A stretch of DNA of 64,000 nt from Pseudomonadota bacterium (GCA_023387335.1 JAEWIF010000056.1:62001-126000); one strand, 5' to 3'. Shown: positions 1 through 8,175, counted from the stretch's first letter. Notes: generated by a model not told the origin, from the letters alone. Made by a program: numbers and translations.

Positions 1-890
1 CCGCCACCACCTTCGACTTCGGCTTCGCGCTCGGGCCGCGCATCAACGCGGCCGGCCGCCTGGCCGACATGCGTCTGGGCATCGAATGCCTGCTCACCGA
101 CGACGCCGCGCGCGGGGACGAGCTGGCCGCCGCGCTGGACGGCATCAACCGCGAGCGCAAGGGCATCGAAGGCGAGATGCGCGAGCAGGCGCTGGAGATC
201 GCCGAGACGCTGTTCGAGGAAGGCGAGGAGCCGCCCGCGGCGCTGTGCGTGTTCGATCCGGACTTCCACGAAGGCGTGGTCGGCATCGTGGCCTCGCGGC
301 TGAAGGACCGCTTCCATCGCCCCACCTTCGTGTTCGCGGCCAGCCAGGCCGAGGGGCGCGAGCACGAGCTCAAGGGCTCGGGCCGCTCGATCCCGGGCTT
401 CCACCTGCGCGATGCGCTCGACCTGGTCGCCAAGCGCCATCCCGGCGTGCTGCTGAGGTTCGGCGGCCATGCGATGGCGGCCGGCTGCACCATCGCGGAA
501 GAGCACCTCGACGTGTTCGAGCAGGCGCTCGCCACGGTCGCGCAGGAGTGGCTCGATGCCGCGACGCTGCTGCGCCGCCTGCACACCGACGGCCCGCTGG
601 CGCCCGAGTACCGCCGGCCCGAGCTGGTGGACACGCTGCACGAGCAGGTGTGGGGCCAGGGCTTCGCGCCGCCGGTGTTCAGCGAGGAGATGGAGGTGCT
701 GTCCCAGCGCCTCGTGGGCGAGAAGCACCTGTCGGTGAAATTGCGCCACCAGGGCCAGCCGGTGGACGGCATCTGGTTCGGGCGTACCGAGCCGCTGCCG
801 GCGAAGGCGCGCATCGCCTTTCGGCTGGAAGCGGATGAATGGCAGGGCGCGCGGCGGGTGCGCTTCCTGATCGAGGGGATGGAATCCTGA
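1..890 (+). CDS. recJ: Single-stranded-DNA-specific exonuclease RecJ, 3' part
   Basis: RecJ is a 5'-3' single-strand DNA exonuclease of recombination and mismatch repair. The reading frame is open from the first bases of the window, so the N-terminal DHH phosphoesterase part lies outside and only about the last 296 residues are seen. The first codons give a segment ending GPRINAAGRLADMR, typical of the RecJ core. This is followed by the DHHA1 region with the diagnostic GGHAMAAGCTI (around nt 460-495) and a C-terminal OB-like domain ending at a TGA. The ATG at 69 is internal and is not the start. The gene is convergent with the minus-strand gene ending at 904, only 13 bp away. Confidence 0.93.
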   Translation, partial: ATTFDFGFALGPRINAAGRLADMRLGIECLLTDDAARGDELAAALDGINRERKGIEGEMREQALEIAETLFEEGEEPPAALCVFDPDFHEGVVGIVASRLKDRFHRPTFVFAASQAEGREHELKGSGRSIPGFHLRDALDLVAKRHPGVLLRFGGHAMAAGCTIAEEHLDVFEQALATVAQEWLDAATLLRRLHTDGPLAPEYRRPELVDTLHEQVWGQGFAPPVFSEEMEVLSQRLVGEKHLSVKLRHQGQPVDGIWFGRTEPLPAKARIAFRLEADEWQGARRVRFLIEGMES

Positions 891-903
891 CTTCGACCGG
901 CGC

Positions 904-1221
904 CTAGTAGCGCTGGCCCCAGCCGTGGGCGTCGTCGAAATAGGCGAACAGCCGCATCGCGACGCGCCGCAGTTCGTCGTCGGCCATGGTCTGGGCCCGC
1001 GCCAGCTGCCACATCGCGTACTCGCGGTCGCCCAGCATCATCGAGGAGCTCACGCAGCGTCCGTGGCCGGCCATCAGGAGGGTGAAGCTGCCCAGCAGTT
1101 CGGTCGGGCAGTAGTGGGACGAGTGCGCCGGCGGTTCGAAATCATCCGAAGCATCGAGCGACGTGGCCTGTTCTTCGCGGGCTTCATCGAGCACCGGATC
1201 GACGGCAAGGGCGGAATTCAT
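904..1221 (-). CDS. Uncharacterised 105-aa protein
   Basis: I do not recognise this family. The 105-residue protein has an acidic N-terminal half rich in Asp and Glu. A more conserved-looking C-terminal half has a short hydrophobic stretch (LLGSFTLLMAGHGRCVSSSM), then a helical LARAQTMADDELRRVAMRLF segment and aromatic residues at the end. No signal peptide or membrane segment is convincing. The ATG at 1221 is preceded by GGGAG at good spacing, which supports the start. It appears monocistronic. The 192 bp upstream hold no recognisable gene. It could be a small regulatory or stress protein, but nothing in the sequence decides that. Confidence 0.6.
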   Translation of the reverse strand: MNSALAVDPVLDEAREEQATSLDASDDFEPPAHSSHYCPTELLGSFTLLMAGHGRCVSSSMMLGDREYAMWQLARAQTMADDELRRVAMRLFAYFDDAHGWGQRY

Positions 1222-1413
1222 GTCTCGCTCCCGAAGGAAAGTGGCTGCTCAAACAATAGGCAGCGCGGCGAGCGGGACCAGTCGGCTACTGTGCCTTGGG
1301 CATGTCGGACGCAAGCTCAACACGGACGCGGAATCCTTGCACCCGACGCAGGCGGAATCGTGCACCGCGAAGGCGCTGTCCGGCCTGCGGACGGATGGGT
1401 TCGGAGAGTGAGC

Positions 1414-1704
1414 TCAGCGGGAAACGACGGCGATCGGCGCTGACGCGTCCACGGACCGGCTGGTACCCGGGATGAACGGAGCTGCACAGCTGCCGATGGT
1501 GGACTGCGCCAGGTACTGCAGGCAGTCGGACTGCGCCATGCGCTGCACCTCGACCTCGGCCCGGCGGTTCTCCGCCTTGCGGACCTGGTGCGTGCACAGC
1601 AGGTAGAACGCCATCAGCTGGGTCGATACGATCGCGGCCAGCACCAGCCAGAAGACGGGTTGCCGGGGCATTCCATCGCGGGGATCGAGGAGGCGTGACA
1701 GCAT
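1414..1704 (-). CDS. Small single-pass membrane protein of unknown function
   Basis: This is a 96-residue protein. About 17 polar residues (MLSRLLDPRDGMPRQP) precede one hydrophobic helix at roughly residues 17-38, followed by a charged segment (RKAENRRAEVEVQRMAQ) and two Cys residues in the C-terminal part. It is probably an inner-membrane protein with a soluble tail. The ATG at 1704 has a GGAG about 7 nt upstream. I recognise no family. It lies between another small unknown gene and a divergent cyclodeaminase-family gene, 102 bp from the latter, so the gap to 1807 should hold divergent promoters. Sequence alone does not prove expression. Confidence 0.55.
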   Translation of the reverse strand: MLSRLLDPRDGMPRQPVFWLVLAAIVSTQLMAFYLLCTHQVRKAENRRAEVEVQRMAQSDCLQYLAQSTIGSCAAPFIPGTSRSVDASAPIAVVSR

Positions 1705-1806
1705 TTTCTGTACTCCGATGCGTTCTGCGGTCCATGCTAGGAAGCCTGCCTCCGTCGCGTTGGCCGCGCCCCACGCGATCGGCTGTAGGACAAAATCGGC
1801 TCACCC

Positions 1807-2733
1807 ATGAACCCGCTTCTCGACGCCGGCGCAACGGCCCGAAGCCTCGATCCCGTCGCCCTGGCCGAGGCGATCGAAGCCCTGCTGCGCGACCCTTCGG
1901 TCGAGGTGCCCGCCCGTCTCGTCCAGCCGCTGCCCGGCGGTGGCAGCCTGTTCGTCATGCCGGCACTGGACGACCGCATCGCGATCACCAAGCTCATCAC
2001 CTTCACGCCGGCCAACGCCGGCACCGCGAGGCCCGCGATCCAGGGCGACGTGGTCGTGTTCGATGCCGCGACGGGCGAACGCGTGCTGGTGCTCGACGGT
2101 CCCACCGTCACCGCGCGGCGCACGGCCGCGGTGTCCTTGCTGGCGGCTCGGAAGCTCGCGCCCCGCCCCGAGGGGCCGCTGCTCATCGTCGGTGCCGGCG
2201 CGCAAGGCGCTTCGCATCTGGAGGCGTTCGTGCAGGGCCTGCCGATCGCTGAAGTTCAGATCGCGTCAAGGACGCCGGAGAGCGCGAAGGTCCTGGTCGA
2301 ACGCGCGCGGGCCCTGGGCGTGAAGGCGACGGCCGTCACCGATCCGGACGCTGCGTTGGCGCACTGCCCTCTCGTCGCCACCTGCACCCCCGCCAGCGGC
2401 GTGGTGCTGCGTGCGCGGCCTCGCGACGATGCCTTCGTCGGCGCGGTCGGCGCCTTCACGCCGCGCATGGTGGAACTCGCTCCGGAGCTCTGCCGCCATG
2501 TCGCGCAACACGGCCGCGTGGTGGTGGACACGGCCGATGCCGTGCACGAGGCGGGCGACCTGATCCAGGCCGGGCTCGACGTGAGCGCCTTCCCGACGCT
2601 TCAGGACGTGGTGCTGGGCCGCGCGAAACCCGGAACGGGTCCGGTGCTCTTCAAGAGCTGCGGCTGGGCGGGATGGGACCTGGCGGCGGCGCGCGCCGCC
2701 GTGGCGGACGGCTTCAGGCCTTCGGCAGCGTGA
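1807..2733 (+). CDS. Ornithine cyclodeaminase / pyrroline-2-carboxylate reductase family protein
   Basis: A 308-residue member of the ornithine cyclodeaminase/mu-crystallin superfamily, which uses NAD(P) in reductive or deaminating reactions on cyclic imino acids or basic amino acids. The Rossmann motif is clear at residues 128-134 (VGAGAQG). Upstream are the family's substrate-side Lys (ITKLITF, about 62) and TARRTAAVS (102-110), followed by the DTADAVHEAGD segment near the C-terminus. The short N-terminal region resembles proteobacterial delta-1-pyrroline-2-carboxylate/piperideine-2-carboxylate reductases (proline or hydroxyproline/lysine catabolism) more than true ornithine cyclodeaminases. 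That choice is inference. The 3' end overlaps the convergent dcd gene by 20 bp. Confidence 0.82.
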   Translation: MNPLLDAGATARSLDPVALAEAIEALLRDPSVEVPARLVQPLPGGGSLFVMPALDDRIAITKLITFTPANAGTARPAIQGDVVVFDAATGERVLVLDGPTVTARRTAAVSLLAARKLAPRPEGPLLIVGAGAQGASHLEAFVQGLPIAEVQIASRTPESAKVLVERARALGVKATAVTDPDAALAHCPLVATCTPASGVVLRARPRDDAFVGAVGAFTPRMVELAPELCRHVAQHGRVVVDTADAVHEAGDLIQAGLDVSAFPTLQDVVLGRAKPGTGPVLFKSCGWAGWDLAAARAAVADGFRPSAA

Positions 2734-3280
2734 CGCCGCTCTGGCCCTGGTACTTGCCGCCGCGATCCTTGTAGCTGGTCTCGCAGACCTCGTCGCTCTC
2801 GAAGAACAGCACCTGGGCGCAGCCCTCGCCGGCGTAGATCTTGGCGGGCAGCGGCGTGGTGTTGGAGAACTCCAGCGTGACGTAGCCTTCCCACTCGGGC
2901 TCGAACGGCGTGACGTTGACGATGATCCCGCAGCGCGCGTAGGTGCTCTTGCCCAGGCAGATCGTCAGCACGTTGCGCGGGATGCGGAAGTACTCGAGCG
3001 TGCGGGCCAGCGCGAAGCTGTTGGGCGGGATGATGCAGACGTCGTCGTGGAAGTCCACGAAGCTCTTCTCGTCGAAGTTCTTCGGGTCCACCACGGTGCT
3101 GTGGATGTTGGTGAACACCTTGAATTCGGGCGCGCAGCGGATGTCGTAGCCGTAGCTCGAGGTGCCGTAGCTGATGACGCGCCGGCCGTCCACGTGCCGC
3201 ATCTGCCCGGGCTCGAAAGGCTCGATCAGGCCATGCTGCTCGGCCATGCGCCGGATCCACTTGTCGCTCTTGATGGTCAT
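2714..3280 (-). CDS. dcd: dCTP deaminase
   Basis: Deaminates dCTP to dUTP, the main route toward dTTP in many proteobacteria; it acts as a cytosolic trimer. The protein is 188 residues from the ATG at 3280, matching the family length of about 190. Visible hallmarks are the GKSTYARCGII segment (110-120), the catalytic-type Glu in TLEFSN (about 137) and GEGCAQVLFF (151-160). A longer upstream extension is open, but the chosen start gives MTIKSDKWIRRMA, the usual N-terminus, with an AGGAGAG ribosome site just upstream. A TAGAAT -10-like box lies at 3300-3305 on this strand. Only 31 bp separate this start from the divergent secreted-protein gene. Confidence 0.95.
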   Translation of the reverse strand: MTIKSDKWIRRMAEQHGLIEPFEPGQMRHVDGRRVISYGTSSYGYDIRCAPEFKVFTNIHSTVVDPKNFDEKSFVDFHDDVCIIPPNSFALARTLEYFRIPRNVLTICLGKSTYARCGIIVNVTPFEPEWEGYVTLEFSNTTPLPAKIYAGEGCAQVLFFESDEVCETSYKDRGGKYQGQSGVTLPKA

Positions 3281-3311
3281 CAGACGCTCTCCTGCCGCTA
3301 TTCTAGGTGCC

Positions 3312-3959
3312 GTGCCTCGACGGCTCTTCCTTGCCCTTTCCCTGCTGCCGGCGCTGTTCGCGCCGGCGCACGCGCAGCCGGCACCGTCCACGATGGTGGA
3401 ACGGGCCGGCGACGCGATCGTCTTCCGCGGCCGGATCGAAGGCACATCGGCGGCGAAATTCCGTGAGCTGCTGCGCGAGCCGGGTGTCCGCCGGCTGGTG
3501 ATCACCTCGCACGGCGGCCTGGTGGACGCGGCGCTCGACATGGCCGAAGCCGTCGCCGACCACGCGCTGGACGTGGAAGTGCCGCGGGCCTGCCTGTCCT
3601 CCTGCGCCAACTACGTCTTTCCCGCGGGCCGCAGGAAGCGGCTGGGCCATGCGCGCGCGGTCGGCTGGCACGGGAACATGGCGCACGTGCTGCACCTGCA
3701 ACAGACCGGCCAGGGAAACTGGAGCGAGCCGGAGTTTGAGAGCGCGCGGCAGCTGGAGCGGCGCGAGCAGGCGTTCTACCAGCGCATCGGCGTGGATGGC
3801 TTCGTCTGCTGGTTCGGCAAGATCGCGCCGCACAACGTGGACGAGTTCTATTCGCTCACTGCGCCCGACATGGCGCGCTTCGGCATTTCGCAAGTGACGG
3901 TGGGTGACGGCACGCCTCCGGCCGGCGCGCCGGAACTCATCGCCGTCGATCCGCCGTAG
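3312..3959 (+). CDS. Secreted ClpP/crotonase-fold protein (COG3904-like)
   Basis: A 215-residue protein with a Sec signal peptide (RRLFLALSLLPALFAPAHAQ) directly after a GTG start at 3312. The mature part has the layout of periplasmic ClpP/SppA-fold proteins: VITSHGGLVDAALDMAEAV, then CLSSCANYVFPAG where the family nucleophile Ser sits, then the ARAVGWHGN block with a candidate catalytic His. Family membership is inferred from these motifs, and no substrate can be named. The start was placed at the GTG because it begins directly at the signal peptide. Longer upstream ATG starts would run back into the divergent dcd gene. The gene is followed at once by the convergent guaD end. Confidence 0.7.
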   Translation: MPRRLFLALSLLPALFAPAHAQPAPSTMVERAGDAIVFRGRIEGTSAAKFRELLREPGVRRLVITSHGGLVDAALDMAEAVADHALDVEVPRACLSSCANYVFPAGRRKRLGHARAVGWHGNMAHVLHLQQTGQGNWSEPEFESARQLERREQAFYQRIGVDGFVCWFGKIAPHNVDEFYSLTAPDMARFGISQVTVGDGTPPAGAPELIAVDPP

Positions 3960-3961
3960 GT

Positions 3962-5251
3962 TCAGCCGCGCGGCTGGCCGTTGACGAACACGCGCTCCAC
4001 CACGCGGTCGTCGCCCAGCACGATCAGCGAGAACAGCAGCTCGTCCAGGTTGCGCGCCGTCGCCGCCTTGCGCGCCAGGAGCGGCGTGGCTTGCGGGTCC
4101 AGCACCAGGAAGTCGGCCTCGCAGCCGGGCTGCAGGTTGCCGATGCTGCCTTCGAGGTCGAGCGCCTGCGCGGCGCCGGCCGTGTGCTGCCACCACAGGT
4201 GCTGCGGGCTCAGGCTCACGCCCGGCTTGGTCTGGCCTTCGCGGCCCACGTAGTACGCCGCCAGCATGGTGTGGAACGGGCTGAAGCTGGTGCCGCCGCC
4301 GACGTCGCTGGCCAGGCCGTAGCGCATGCCGACGCGGCGCGCGCCCTCGTAGTCGAAGAAGCCGCTGCCCAGGAACAGGTTGCTGGTCGGGCTGACCGCG
4401 GCGGCGGCGCCGGTGTCGCGCATCAGCGCGCGGTCGTCGTCGTCGAAGTGGATGCAGTGGGCGTAGATGGCGCGCCTGCGGATCAGGCCGAAGCCCTCGT
4501 ACACCGCGAGATAGCTGCGTGCCTGCGGGAACAGCTCGCGCGCCCATCGCACCTCGTCGCGGTTCTCGGCCACGTGCGACTGGATCCAGACGTCGGGGTA
4601 CTTGGCTGCGAGCTCTCCCGCGCCACGCAGTTGCGCGTCGGTGCTGCTGGGGGCGAAGCGCGGCGTGATGGCGTAGCCCAGCCGGCCGTGGCCGTGCCAG
4701 CGGCGGATCAGCGCCTCGGTGTCGAGCAGGGACTGCTCGGTCTCGTCGCGCACGCCGTCGGGCGAATGGCGGTCCTGCAGCACCTTGCCGGCGATCATGC
4801 GCAGGCCGCGTGCCCGCGACTCCTCCATCAGCGCATCCACGGAGTGCGGATGCGAGGTGCAGAAGGTCAGCGCGGTGGTGACCCCGTTGCGCTGCAGTTC
4901 GTCGAGGAAGACGCCGGCCACGCCGCGCGCGTAGCCGTGTTCCGCGAAGCGCGCCTCGTGCGGAAAGGTGTAGTTCTCCAGCCAGGGCAGCAGGCCTTCG
5001 GCCGGCGAGCCGATCACATCCGTCTGCGGGAAGTGGATGTGCAGGTCGATGAAACCGGGCGCCAGCAACCTGCCCGGGAAGTGCTCGACCGCTACGCCGG
5101 GATAGTTGGGCGAGAGCGCCGACCAGGCGCCGGCCGCGCGCACCCGCTGCAGGCCGTCGGGGCCGGGGCCGATGAGCAGGAAGCCGTCCTCGTCGTAGAC
5201 GGCCGATCCGTCGTCGGCGAAGCGAAGCAGCGCGGCTCGGTAGGCTTTCAT
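3962..5251 (-). CDS. guaD: Guanine deaminase
   Basis: Hydrolyses guanine to xanthine and ammonia in purine salvage and degradation. From the ATG at 5251 the protein has 429 residues, within the amidohydrolase family range. Metal ligands are seen in order: the DLHIHFPQ motif (HxH about 71-73), SHVAEN, AHCIHF and SDVGGGTSFS. The FPQTD and GLASDVGGG signatures favour guanine deaminase over other amidohydrolases. A start 10 codons upstream is possible but would overlap the preceding gene. The BMP-type binding protein gene ends 4 bp upstream, so the two are almost certainly cotranscribed. The pairing suggests uptake followed by deamination of a purine. Confidence 0.92.
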   Translation of the reverse strand: MKAYRAALLRFADDGSAVYDEDGFLLIGPGPDGLQRVRAAGAWSALSPNYPGVAVEHFPGRLLAPGFIDLHIHFPQTDVIGSPAEGLLPWLENYTFPHEARFAEHGYARGVAGVFLDELQRNGVTTALTFCTSHPHSVDALMEESRARGLRMIAGKVLQDRHSPDGVRDETEQSLLDTEALIRRWHGHGRLGYAITPRFAPSSTDAQLRGAGELAAKYPDVWIQSHVAENRDEVRWARELFPQARSYLAVYEGFGLIRRRAIYAHCIHFDDDDRALMRDTGAAAAVSPTSNLFLGSGFFDYEGARRVGMRYGLASDVGGGTSFSPFHTMLAAYYVGREGQTKPGVSLSPQHLWWQHTAGAAQALDLEGSIGNLQPGCEADFLVLDPQATPLLARKAATARNLDELLFSLIVLGDDRVVERVFVNGQPRG

Positions 5252-5255
5252 GGGG

Positions 5256-6326
5256 TCATTTTGGAAGCTTGCCCTGAACACCCGATACGAGAAAGTTCAT
5301 GGAGAGTATCTGCTCGTCCGTCATCGCCGCGCCAGCCGCAACGACCTGCCGCCCCCCGTTGTCGGCGATCGGGCCGCGGAAGGGCTTGAGCTTGCCTTCG
5401 GCGATGTCGCGCTGGCGGGCCAGCACCTCGTCGCGCACGGCCTGCGGCGCCTTGGGGCCGAAGTGCTCGACCTTCACCATGCCCTCGCGCACGCCGCCCC
5501 AGACGTTGCCGCTGCGCCAGCTGCCGTCGAGCACCTCGCGCGTTCGACGCGTGTAGTAGTCGCCCCAGTGGTGCGTGACGGCCAGCAGTTGCGCGTCGGG
5601 CGCGGCGAAGCGCATGTCGGAGTGGTAGGCGATGGCCAGCTTGCCGCGTTCCTGCGCCGCGGTCATCACCGCGGTCGAAGCGGTGTGGAAGGCGAGCACG
5701 TCGGCGTCCTGGTTGAAGAGCGTGAGCGCGGCCTCGCGTTCGCGCGCGGGGTCGAACCAGGCGTTGAGCCAGACCACCTTCACCTGCGCCTGCGGGTCGA
5801 CCGATCGCATGCCCAGCGCGAACGCGTTGATGCCCTGCAGCACCTCCGGGATCGGGAAGCCCGCGACGTAGCCGGCCACGTGCGTGCGGCTCATGCGGCC
5901 GGCCGCAACGCCGGCCAGGTAGCGGCCCTCGTAGTAGCGCGCGTTGGCCGTCGCCACGTTGGGCGCGGTCTTGTAGCCGGTGATGGACTCGAACTTCACG
6001 TCGGGGAATTCGCGCGCCACCTTGAGCGTGGGCTCCATGTAGCCGAAGCTCGGCGTGAAGATGAGGCGGTGGCCCTGCCGCGCCAGGTCGCGCAGCACGC
6101 GTTCGGCATCGGGGCCTTCGGGCACGTTCTCGACCGAGCGGGTCTCGACCTTCGAGCCCAGCGCGGCCTGCACGGCCTTGCGGCCCTCCTCGTGCTGGCG
6201 CACCCAGCCGGCTTCGGTGAGCGGGGCGACGTGGATGAACGCGACCTTCAGCGGAGCCGGGGTCTGGGTGAGAGCGGGGAATGAAAACAAGGCGGCCGCG
6301 AATGCGGCAGCGAGGTTTTTGTACAT
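5256..6326 (-). CDS. BMP-family (PnrA-like) ABC transporter substrate-binding protein
   Basis: A 356-residue periplasmic binding protein of the basic-membrane-protein family, whose studied members bind purine nucleosides or purines. The N-terminus is a Sec signal peptide ending near FSFPALTQTPA with no lipobox Cys, so it should be soluble in the periplasm rather than a lipoprotein. The family core is visible: VAFIHVAPLTEAGW at the start of the mature chain, FTPSFGYMEP, YYEGRYLAGVAAGRMSR and YHSDMRFAAPDAQLLAVTHHWGDYY. No permease or ATPase gene is adjacent, so its partners must be elsewhere. It lies 4 bp upstream of guaD, which points to a purine base or nucleoside as ligand (inference). Confidence 0.88.
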   Translation of the reverse strand: MYKNLAAAFAAALFSFPALTQTPAPLKVAFIHVAPLTEAGWVRQHEEGRKAVQAALGSKVETRSVENVPEGPDAERVLRDLARQGHRLIFTPSFGYMEPTLKVAREFPDVKFESITGYKTAPNVATANARYYEGRYLAGVAAGRMSRTHVAGYVAGFPIPEVLQGINAFALGMRSVDPQAQVKVVWLNAWFDPAREREAALTLFNQDADVLAFHTASTAVMTAAQERGKLAIAYHSDMRFAAPDAQLLAVTHHWGDYYTRRTREVLDGSWRSGNVWGGVREGMVKVEHFGPKAPQAVRDEVLARQRDIAEGKLKPFRGPIADNGGRQVVAAGAAMTDEQILSMNFLVSGVQGKLPK

Positions 6327-6360
6327 GGTGTTCCTCTACATGGCCCCGAGGCAAACGAAA

Positions 6361-6385
6361 ACGCCGCTGCGGGGCACAGCGGCGT
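6361..6385 (-). terminator. Intrinsic terminator downstream of coaX
   Basis: A perfect 9-bp stem (ACGCCGCTG / CAGCGGCGT) with a 7-nt loop. Read on the minus strand it is followed by TTTTCGTTTG. It lies 22 bp past the coaX stop and upstream of the BMP gene, so it should separate the two transcripts. Confidence 0.8.
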
Positions 6386-6407
6386 CTCGTGATTTTAAAG
6401 CTCGGGG

Positions 6408-7184
6408 CTAGCGGTCTTCGGCGAAGCGGCGCGCCGCGATCTCGAGCAGGCCGTCGAAGATGAGGCTCTCGACCAGCTCGAACTCGACCGACATGTGCGG
6501 CGCCATCTTCCAGCCCGCGCCGCCCGTCATGAAGCAGACCGGCTCCTGGCCGCAGTGGCGGCGCACGTGCTGCACCATGCGCTCGATGGCGCCGGCGATG
6601 GCGTAGGTGCCGCCGCTGGTGAGCGCGTCGCTGGTGTTGGTGGGGAACTCGCGCACGTCGCCGGTCGGCACGTGCAGGCCGGCGGTGCCGGACTCCAGCG
6701 CGCGCAGCATGATGCCGTGGCCCGGCAGGATGAAGCCGCCGAGGAAACGCCCCTGCGGATCGACGGCCTCGACGGTGACGGCCGTGCCGATCATCACCAC
6801 CACCATCGGGCGCTCGGGTCCGGCGGCCAGCAGGCGCTGGCGCGCGCCGATCATCGCCACCCAGCGGTCGGAGCCGAGCCGCGCCGGATGGTCATAGCCG
6901 TTGGTGATGCCGGCCTCGCCCGCGCTGGAATGGACCCACTGCGCGGGCAGGTCCCAGGCTTCCTCCAGCTGCTCCTCGGCGCGGCGGCGCACGGCGTCCC
7001 CGGCCACCGCGCAGCCGAGCATGCGGCGTGGCGCGGGCAGCGAAGCCCACGGGCCTTCGGCCAGGCGTTCGATCTGCTCGAGGAATTCGGCGCCGTGCGC
7101 CAGCACGGTGGAACCTGGACGCGCCTCGTCGTGCAGCGCCCACTTCAGGCGCGTGTTGCCGATGTCGATGAGGAGGAGCGACAC
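6408..7184 (-). CDS. coaX: Type III pantothenate kinase
   Basis: Catalyses ATP-dependent phosphorylation of pantothenate, the first step of coenzyme A synthesis; the CoaX type is feedback-insensitive. The 258-residue length fits. ASKHA-fold phosphate motifs are visible: DIGNTRLKWA (7-16), GSDRWVAMIGAR in the middle, then VVVMIGTAVTVEAVD and GGFILPG. A C-terminal TGGAGW block is also present. The upstream unknown coiled-coil gene ends 4 bp before this start, so they form an operon. In many betaproteobacteria coaX follows birA; here birA is absent and the unknown gene takes that place. A strong terminator follows. Confidence 0.95.
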   Translation of the reverse strand: MSLLLIDIGNTRLKWALHDEARPGSTVLAHGAEFLEQIERLAEGPWASLPAPRRMLGCAVAGDAVRRRAEEQLEEAWDLPAQWVHSSAGEAGITNGYDHPARLGSDRWVAMIGARQRLLAAGPERPMVVVMIGTAVTVEAVDPQGRFLGGFILPGHGIMLRALESGTAGLHVPTGDVREFPTNTSDALTSGGTYAIAGAIERMVQHVRRHCGQEPVCFMTGGAGWKMAPHMSVEFELVESLIFDGLLEIAARRFAEDR

Positions 7185-7188
7185 GCCT

Positions 7189-8124
7189 TCAGGCGGCAGC
7201 CGAAAGCTGCTCGCCGAGGGAAGTGAGGCTGTGCGCCAGGGCCTCTTCCTGCGTGCGCAGCTGCTCGCACTCGGCCAGCAGCTTGTCCAGGCGCCGGCGC
7301 AGGGCCTTGTGCGCTTCCTTGGGGCCGTCGAGGTTCAGGCCCGCCACCTTGCCTTCGGCGGCGGCGCCGGCCAGCGTGCCCAGGCGCGAGCGCCATTCCT
7401 TGGCTTCGCCACCCATGGCCTTCTGCAGCCCGGCCTGCAGCGCGGCGCGGCGGTCGGCCGCGGCGCTGACCTGCTGGTGCACCTGCTGGGCGGCGGCCAC
7501 GCAGGCGCGCAGCACTTTCAGGCGCGCCACCAGCGTCTCGCAGCGGGCCGAGTCGGCGCGCATCTGCGCCTGGGCTTCGGCGTCGGCGCCGGCCTGGGCT
7601 TCGCGCGTCCTGATCTGGTTGCGCATGTCCTGCAGCCAGCGCGCGCCCTGGTCGATGATCTTGTCGAGCGCGCGGTACTCGACCTCGAGCTCCAGCAGGG
7701 AGCGGTCCGCCGCCGCCGCTTGAGGCTGCGGCCTGCCGGCCGAGCCGAGCTCGGCCGGCAGCGCCTTGACCAGCGCGTCGAGCTCCTCGACCTGGGCCGC
7801 GAAGCCGGCGCCGGCGTTCTTGTTCTTGCCGGTGAGGCTGGCCCACAGGCCGCCCTGCGATTGCAGCTGGGAGAAGTCCAGCGAAGGCAGGGCCTGGGCG
7901 AGGCGCTCGAGCACCGGCTGGACGTCCGGGCCGCGCGAGGCGCCGGCCTGCACCTGCAGGTCGGCCTGCAGCTCGGAGAGGCGCGTGACGTGCTGGTGGC
8001 CTGCATCCGCCGCCATCTGGTCCAGGAAGGCCGTCGGCGAGTACGGCTTGCGGGCGGCCGACACCTGCGCCAGCTTGGCCGGCGTCATCAGGGAAGCCGT
8101 ACGGTCGTCGTCGGAGGAGTCCAT
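7189..8124 (-). CDS. Uncharacterised coiled-coil protein upstream of coaX
   Basis: A 311-residue soluble protein that I do not recognise. After a disordered, acidic start (MDSSDDDRTAS) it is mostly long amphipathic helices with heptad-like Leu/Ala spacing, especially residues about 140-215 and 265-310, and it is rich in Ala, Gln and Glu. There is no signal peptide, membrane helix or nucleotide-binding motif. It weakly recalls the helical TelA/toxic-anion-resistance type, but no diagnostic motif is seen. The ATG at 8124 has GGACTCC rather than a strong Shine-Dalgarno site. It ends 4 bp before coaX, so the two are probably translationally coupled. Confidence 0.65.
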   Translation of the reverse strand: MDSSDDDRTASLMTPAKLAQVSAARKPYSPTAFLDQMAADAGHQHVTRLSELQADLQVQAGASRGPDVQPVLERLAQALPSLDFSQLQSQGGLWASLTGKNKNAGAGFAAQVEELDALVKALPAELGSAGRPQPQAAAADRSLLELEVEYRALDKIIDQGARWLQDMRNQIRTREAQAGADAEAQAQMRADSARCETLVARLKVLRACVAAAQQVHQQVSAAADRRAALQAGLQKAMGGEAKEWRSRLGTLAGAAAEGKVAGLNLDGPKEAHKALRRRLDKLLAECEQLRTQEEALAHSLTSLGEQLSAAA

Positions 8125-8175
8125 GGGCTTGGCGGGCGGGCGGCGTGGGAGGGCGTCAATATAACGCCTCCCCGC

